Assembly (NCBI GenBank): GCA_024636405.1
Contig: JAGXHC010000179.1
Coordinates: forward strand, 1 to 19,997
DNA: 19,997 bases
Reading direction: 5' to 3'
DNA from: Sulfitobacter sp.
GTDB taxonomy: Bacteria; Pseudomonadota; Alphaproteobacteria; Rhodobacterales; Rhodobacteraceae
Shown: piece after piece, positions 17,531 through 19,997 of the stretch
How the letters are laid out: each line of letters starts with the position of its first letter
How positions within the stretch are numbered: the stretch's first letter is position 1
Position numbers and translations under genes: made by a program
Notes under the pieces: generated by a model
The model's input: the letters and a program-made list of their open reading frames with translations, nothing else
Told to the model about the DNA's origin: nothing
The model's database searches: none

Positions 17531-18919
17531 ATGCAGTTACGTCTCCTGATCCTTTGTCTTTCATTGACCGGCCTGCCAGCGATGGCGCAGGACACCAAGG
17601 TTCTGACCAAGCAATACGATGATGGCGGCATATATGAGGGCACCTTTCGCGGCGGTCTTCAGCACGGCTCAGGCAGCTATAAACTGCCGAACGGGTACGA
17701 GTATTCGGGCGCGTGGGTGGACGGCGAGATCAAGGGCGAAGGCGTTGCACGCTTTCCCAACGGGTCCGTCTATGAAGGCAACTTTTCCAAGGGAAAACCG
17801 GACGGTTTTGGCAAGATCACCTTCGCGGATGGCGGCACCTATGAGGGTGAATGGCTGGCGGGTGCGATCATGGGGCAGGGCGTCGCGCTTTATGCCAACG
17901 GCGTGCGATATGAGGGCGAATTCCGCAATGCCAAACACCACGGAAAAGGCACCATGCAAAGCCCTGGCGGCTATGAATACAAGGGTGATTGGCTGGATGG
18001 GATCAAGCAGGGGACAGGCACGATCACCTATCCCGATGGCGCGGTCTATGACGGTGAAATTGCGGATGGCAAGCGCACGGGCACGGGCAAGCTGAGCATG
18101 CCGGACGGGTTGGTTTATGTCGGGCTTTGGCAGGATGGCCAGATCAACGGCACCGGCAAGTTGACCCAGCCAAACGGTGACATCTATGAGGGCGATCTTG
18201 TGGGCGGGCGCCGGGAAGGCAAGGGCAAGGTAACCTACGAAAACGGCGATGTTTATGAGGGTGATTTCAAGGACGACCGGCGCGACGGGCAGGGCACTTT
18301 TACCGGGGCGGACGGCTATGTTTATGCCGGGTCATGGGTGGCCGGGCAGATCGAGGGTCAGGGCACCGTGACCTATCCCGACGGATCGGTCTATGTCGGG
18401 ACATTCAGCGACGATCTGGCCGATGGCGAGGGCAAGATCACCTACCCCGATGGTTCAACGTATGAAGGGGCATGGGCCTCTGGCGTGATCGAAGGCGAGG
18501 GCAAGGCGACCTATACCAACGGGGTCGTCTATGAAGGCGGTTTCAAGAACGCGCGGAACGACGGGCAGGGCATCATGACCTATGCCGATGGATACCGCTA
18601 TGAGGGCAGTTGGAAGGACGGGCAGCGCCACGGTCAGGGCAAGGCGACCTATCCCGATGGTACTGTTTATGAAGGGGATTTTGTCGACGGCCAGCGTCAG
18701 GGAAACGGCAAGATCACGATGGCCAGCGGGTTTGCCTATGAGGGCGAATGGCGGGATGGCGAGATCGAGGGACAGGGCGTGGCGACCTATGCCAACGGCG
18801 ATGTCTATGAAGGTGCGTTTCTGGCGGGCAAGCGTCAGGGCAGCGGCACCATGCGCTATGCCACCGGCGAAGAAGCCAGCGGTGACTGGGACAACGGCAC
18901 GTTGAACGAAGGCGGCTGA
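17531..18919 (+). CDS. Exported protein of 18 tandem MORN repeats
   Basis: A 462-residue protein with a Sec signal peptide (residues 1-19, ending PAMA before QD) and then almost nothing but MORN (membrane occupation and recognition nexus) repeats. Eighteen repeats of exactly 23 residues run from Tyr35 to 448, each starting Tyr-x-Gly and carrying G-x-G near the middle and an (N/D)G or similar turn near the end; a broken nineteenth (ASGDWDNG) closes the chain. Position 5 of each repeat alternates Phe-type and Trp. MORN repeats build an elongated beta-sheet groove and serve for lipid or protein binding; the function here is unknown. The ATG at 17531 is chosen because it starts the signal peptide; an in-frame ATG at 17456 would place 25 polar residues before it and run through the hairpin. 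No strong ribosome site is seen (AAGG 11 bases away). Confidence 0.93.
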   Translation: MQLRLLILCLSLTGLPAMAQDTKVLTKQYDDGGIYEGTFRGGLQHGSGSYKLPNGYEYSGAWVDGEIKGEGVARFPNGSVYEGNFSKGKPDGFGKITFADGGTYEGEWLAGAIMGQGVALYANGVRYEGEFRNAKHHGKGTMQSPGGYEYKGDWLDGIKQGTGTITYPDGAVYDGEIADGKRTGTGKLSMPDGLVYVGLWQDGQINGTGKLTQPNGDIYEGDLVGGRREGKGKVTYENGDVYEGDFKDDRRDGQGTFTGADGYVYAGSWVAGQIEGQGTVTYPDGSVYVGTFSDDLADGEGKITYPDGSTYEGAWASGVIEGEGKATYTNGVVYEGGFKNARNDGQGIMTYADGYRYEGSWKDGQRHGQGKATYPDGTVYEGDFVDGQRQGNGKITMASGFAYEGEWRDGEIEGQGVATYANGDVYEGAFLAGKRQGSGTMRYATGEEASGDWDNGTLNEGG

Positions 18920-19049
18920 GAGGCGGACGGCGGCGGTGCCGAGGTGCTGCGCGCAACGGTCGGTGGGGCGCGCGCGGCGATGTGGCGAATCGGCGGCTGA
19001 TCGGGGCAGTTAACGCTGCAATTGTGGAAGATTTGCGAAGTCACACCCC

Positions 19050-19088
19050 GTACACAAGCTGTACACCATCCGTACACCGGGCGTGTGC
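19050..19088 (+). repeat. Phased GTACAC repeats
   Basis: GTACAC occurs at 19050-19055, 19061-19066 and 19072-19077, exactly 11 bp apart. One more step of 11 gives GTGTGC at 19083-19088, the reverse complement of GCACAC, one mismatch from the unit. Spacing of one helical turn places the units on the same DNA face, as in iterated protein binding sites. Function is unknown. Confidence 0.6.
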
Positions 19089-19135
19089 CTTTGGGGGGTG
19101 ACGCGCCGGGTTAACAGGGCGTGCGGCGGTTTTTG

Positions 19136-19150
19136 TTACGATTGGGTTAA
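19136..19150 (+). promoter_or_regulatory. Candidate CtrA binding site
   Basis: TTAC-N7-TTAA differs by one base from the CtrA consensus TTAA-N7-TTAA known in alphaproteobacteria. It lies about 114 bases before the likely start of the partial membrane protein gene. A single motif of eight fixed bases has low specificity. Confidence 0.3.
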
Positions 19151-19213
19151 TCGGCGCGGGCCTGTCCAGCGGCAACAGGTCCTGCCCGCTGACGCAGAAT
19201 TCATGGAATTATG

Positions 19214-19244
19214 TTGAAATTCGAAGGCTACTTGTGGATATTAT
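19214..19244 (+). promoter_or_regulatory. Possible promoter of the partial membrane protein gene
   Basis: TTGAAA (19214-19219) and TATTAT (19239-19244) resemble -35 and -10 boxes, with a somewhat long 19-base spacer. Transcription would begin near 19251, just before GAGG (19252-19255) and the TTG at 19264. Confidence 0.35.
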
Positions 19245-19263
19245 CTGAAGCGAGGCAGCCAGG

Positions 19264-19997
19264 TTGCGCATTTTGTCAGGGGATGTTCCGATCAAAAAAT
19301 CCGAGAGCGCAGACGCCGCCGTAGATGAGATGACCAGAACCGACCCCTATCCGGAGACGTTCGAGGCCGCGAAATCCAGCCTTCTTGACCGATTTCTTAC
19401 CGCGACCTTGCTGTTGGTCGTGCCCATTATCGTGATAGTTTCGTATTTTGCTTTTCGGGACGGTTGGGGCATCATACCGTTCACGCAGATCGCCGCATTG
19501 TGCATGACCGCGGTGCTGAGCCTTCGCAAACATCTTGGGTCCAGTCTGCACCGTGCGATAGGCGTTATTTTCCTGCTGAGCTTTGCGGCGACTGCTGAGG
19601 TTTTTCGTGTGGGTCTTGATTCACCGACGTTTGGCTATTTGGTCGTCCTGTCGGTGATCGGGAGCGCGATTGGCGGCGTGCGCTGGGGGATTGCCATCCT
19701 TGGCGCGTGCGTCGTTATGCTTATTGCGGCGGCCTTGTTTACAATCGCGGGCGACCCTGCGCCGCAAGGCGGACCGTCTGACCTGAATTTCAGCGTAATT
19801 CCGTGGGCGGATCAGATATTCAATGTCGCGGCTGCGTCAGGAATGGGAATTTTTGTCGTCGGAATGCTTTATAATTTCTTCCTGAGCGGCATCGAAAAGC
19901 TGAATGAGCGCAACCACGAATTGATCAGGTCTGAGTTGCGCAATACTGAATCGACAAGGCTTGCCAATCTGGGCCACGCATTGATGGACATGGAGAC
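19264..19997 (+). CDS. N-terminal part of a polytopic membrane protein, possibly a sensor (3' truncated)
   Basis: An open frame from a stop at 19246 to the window edge. From an ATG at 19330 it begins MTRTDPYPETFEAAKSS, then shows about six hydrophobic segments (roughly residues 22-42, 47-66, 76-92, 101-120, 122-142, 160-181), followed by a polar, probably coiled-coil stretch IEKLNERNHELIRSELRN and then RLANLGHALMDME at the edge. Six helices, a short coiled linker and an expected cytosolic domain is a common layout of membrane sensors (histidine kinases, diguanylate cyclases), but no catalytic domain is visible and the family is not recognised. TTG at 19264 with GAGG 8 bases upstream is taken as start because it also fits the putative promoter; ATG at 19330 lacks a ribosome site but is the obvious alternative. 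Confidence 0.7.
   Translation, partial: MRILSGDVPIKKSESADAAVDEMTRTDPYPETFEAAKSSLLDRFLTATLLLVVPIIVIVSYFAFRDGWGIIPFTQIAALCMTAVLSLRKHLGSSLHRAIGVIFLLSFAATAEVFRVGLDSPTFGYLVVLSVIGSAIGGVRWGIAILGACVVMLIAAALFTIAGDPAPQGGPSDLNFSVIPWADQIFNVAAASGMGIFVVGMLYNFFLSGIEKLNERNHELIRSELRNTESTRLANLGHALMDME

Larger units (their letters stand above)
18920..19263. other. 344-base gene-free region, probably regulatory
   Basis: No convincing gene was found in either strand. It holds three GTACAC units at 11-bp spacing (19050-19077), three GTTAA(C/T) words (19009, 19110, 19146), a near-consensus CtrA site (19136-19150), an imperfect hairpin GCGGGC/GCCCGC (19156-19189), and promoter-like boxes before the partial gene. 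A possible weak terminator for the MORN gene is CGCCG/CGGCG near 19104-19128 followed by GTTTTTG. Confidence 0.5.

Noticed and set aside
19233..19241. TGTGGATAT, eight of nine bases of a DnaA box
   Set aside because: It is a single copy with no AT-rich unwinding region or neighbouring replication genes, so an origin is not supported.
19212..19321. Small plus-strand frame starting MLKFEGYLW, ending near 19321
   Set aside because: It overlaps the likely start of the membrane protein gene in another frame, has no ribosome site and no known similarity.

Overview
The window reads as a chromosomal stretch of a GC-rich alphaproteobacterium, most likely a Rhodobacterales (Roseobacter-group) species. 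This rests on the protein flavour and on clusters that I associate with that group (coaBC-dut-moeB; mreBCD-mrdA-rodA next to a divergent VOC gene and leuA); no database was consulted. No rRNA, tRNA, insertion sequence, CRISPR array or phage gene was seen, so most of the window is ordinary housekeeping sequence.

Layout. 1-4531 (+): 3' part of coaBC (coenzyme A synthesis), dut (dUTPase), a MoeB/ThiF-type adenylyltransferase with an unusual N-terminal membrane segment, and an M3 zinc oligopeptidase. 4545-11148 (-): the elongasome operon mreB-mreC-mreD-mrdA-rodA, tightly packed with three 4-base ATGA overlaps or short gaps, ending in a ghrA-like 2-hydroxyacid reductase only 4 bases after rodA. 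11322-11906 (+): a VOC-fold metalloenzyme divergent from mreB. 12033-13767 (-): leuA with a strong intrinsic terminator behind it and, in front, a 28-residue leucine-rich leader peptide (four consecutive Leu codons) followed by two mutually exclusive hairpins: a classical transcription attenuator for leucine. 13929-14591 (+): a short-chain dehydrogenase. 14641-17339 (-): a secreted PHB-depolymerase-like esterase and glutamine-dependent NAD+ synthetase. 17531-18919 (+): an exported protein made almost entirely of 18 exact 23-residue MORN repeats. 18920-19263: a gene-free regulatory-looking region with three GTACAC units at 11-bp period and a near-consensus CtrA site. 19264-19997 (+): the N-terminal part of a polytopic membrane protein, cut by the window edge.

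How they work together. MreB filaments with MreC/MreD organise the RodA glycosyltransferase and PBP2 transpeptidase for lateral wall synthesis. CoaBC, Dut, LeuA and NadE are core metabolism. The most informative non-coding structure is the leu attenuator: its stop codon lies inside the antiterminator arm, so a ribosome that finishes the leader should free the downstream stem, whereas stalling at the Leu run should favour readthrough into leuA. The leader's probable -10 box places transcription start at or next to its own ATG, suggesting a leaderless mRNA. The least understood parts are the MORN protein with its alternating two-unit super-repeat, and the GTACAC array upstream of the truncated membrane protein.
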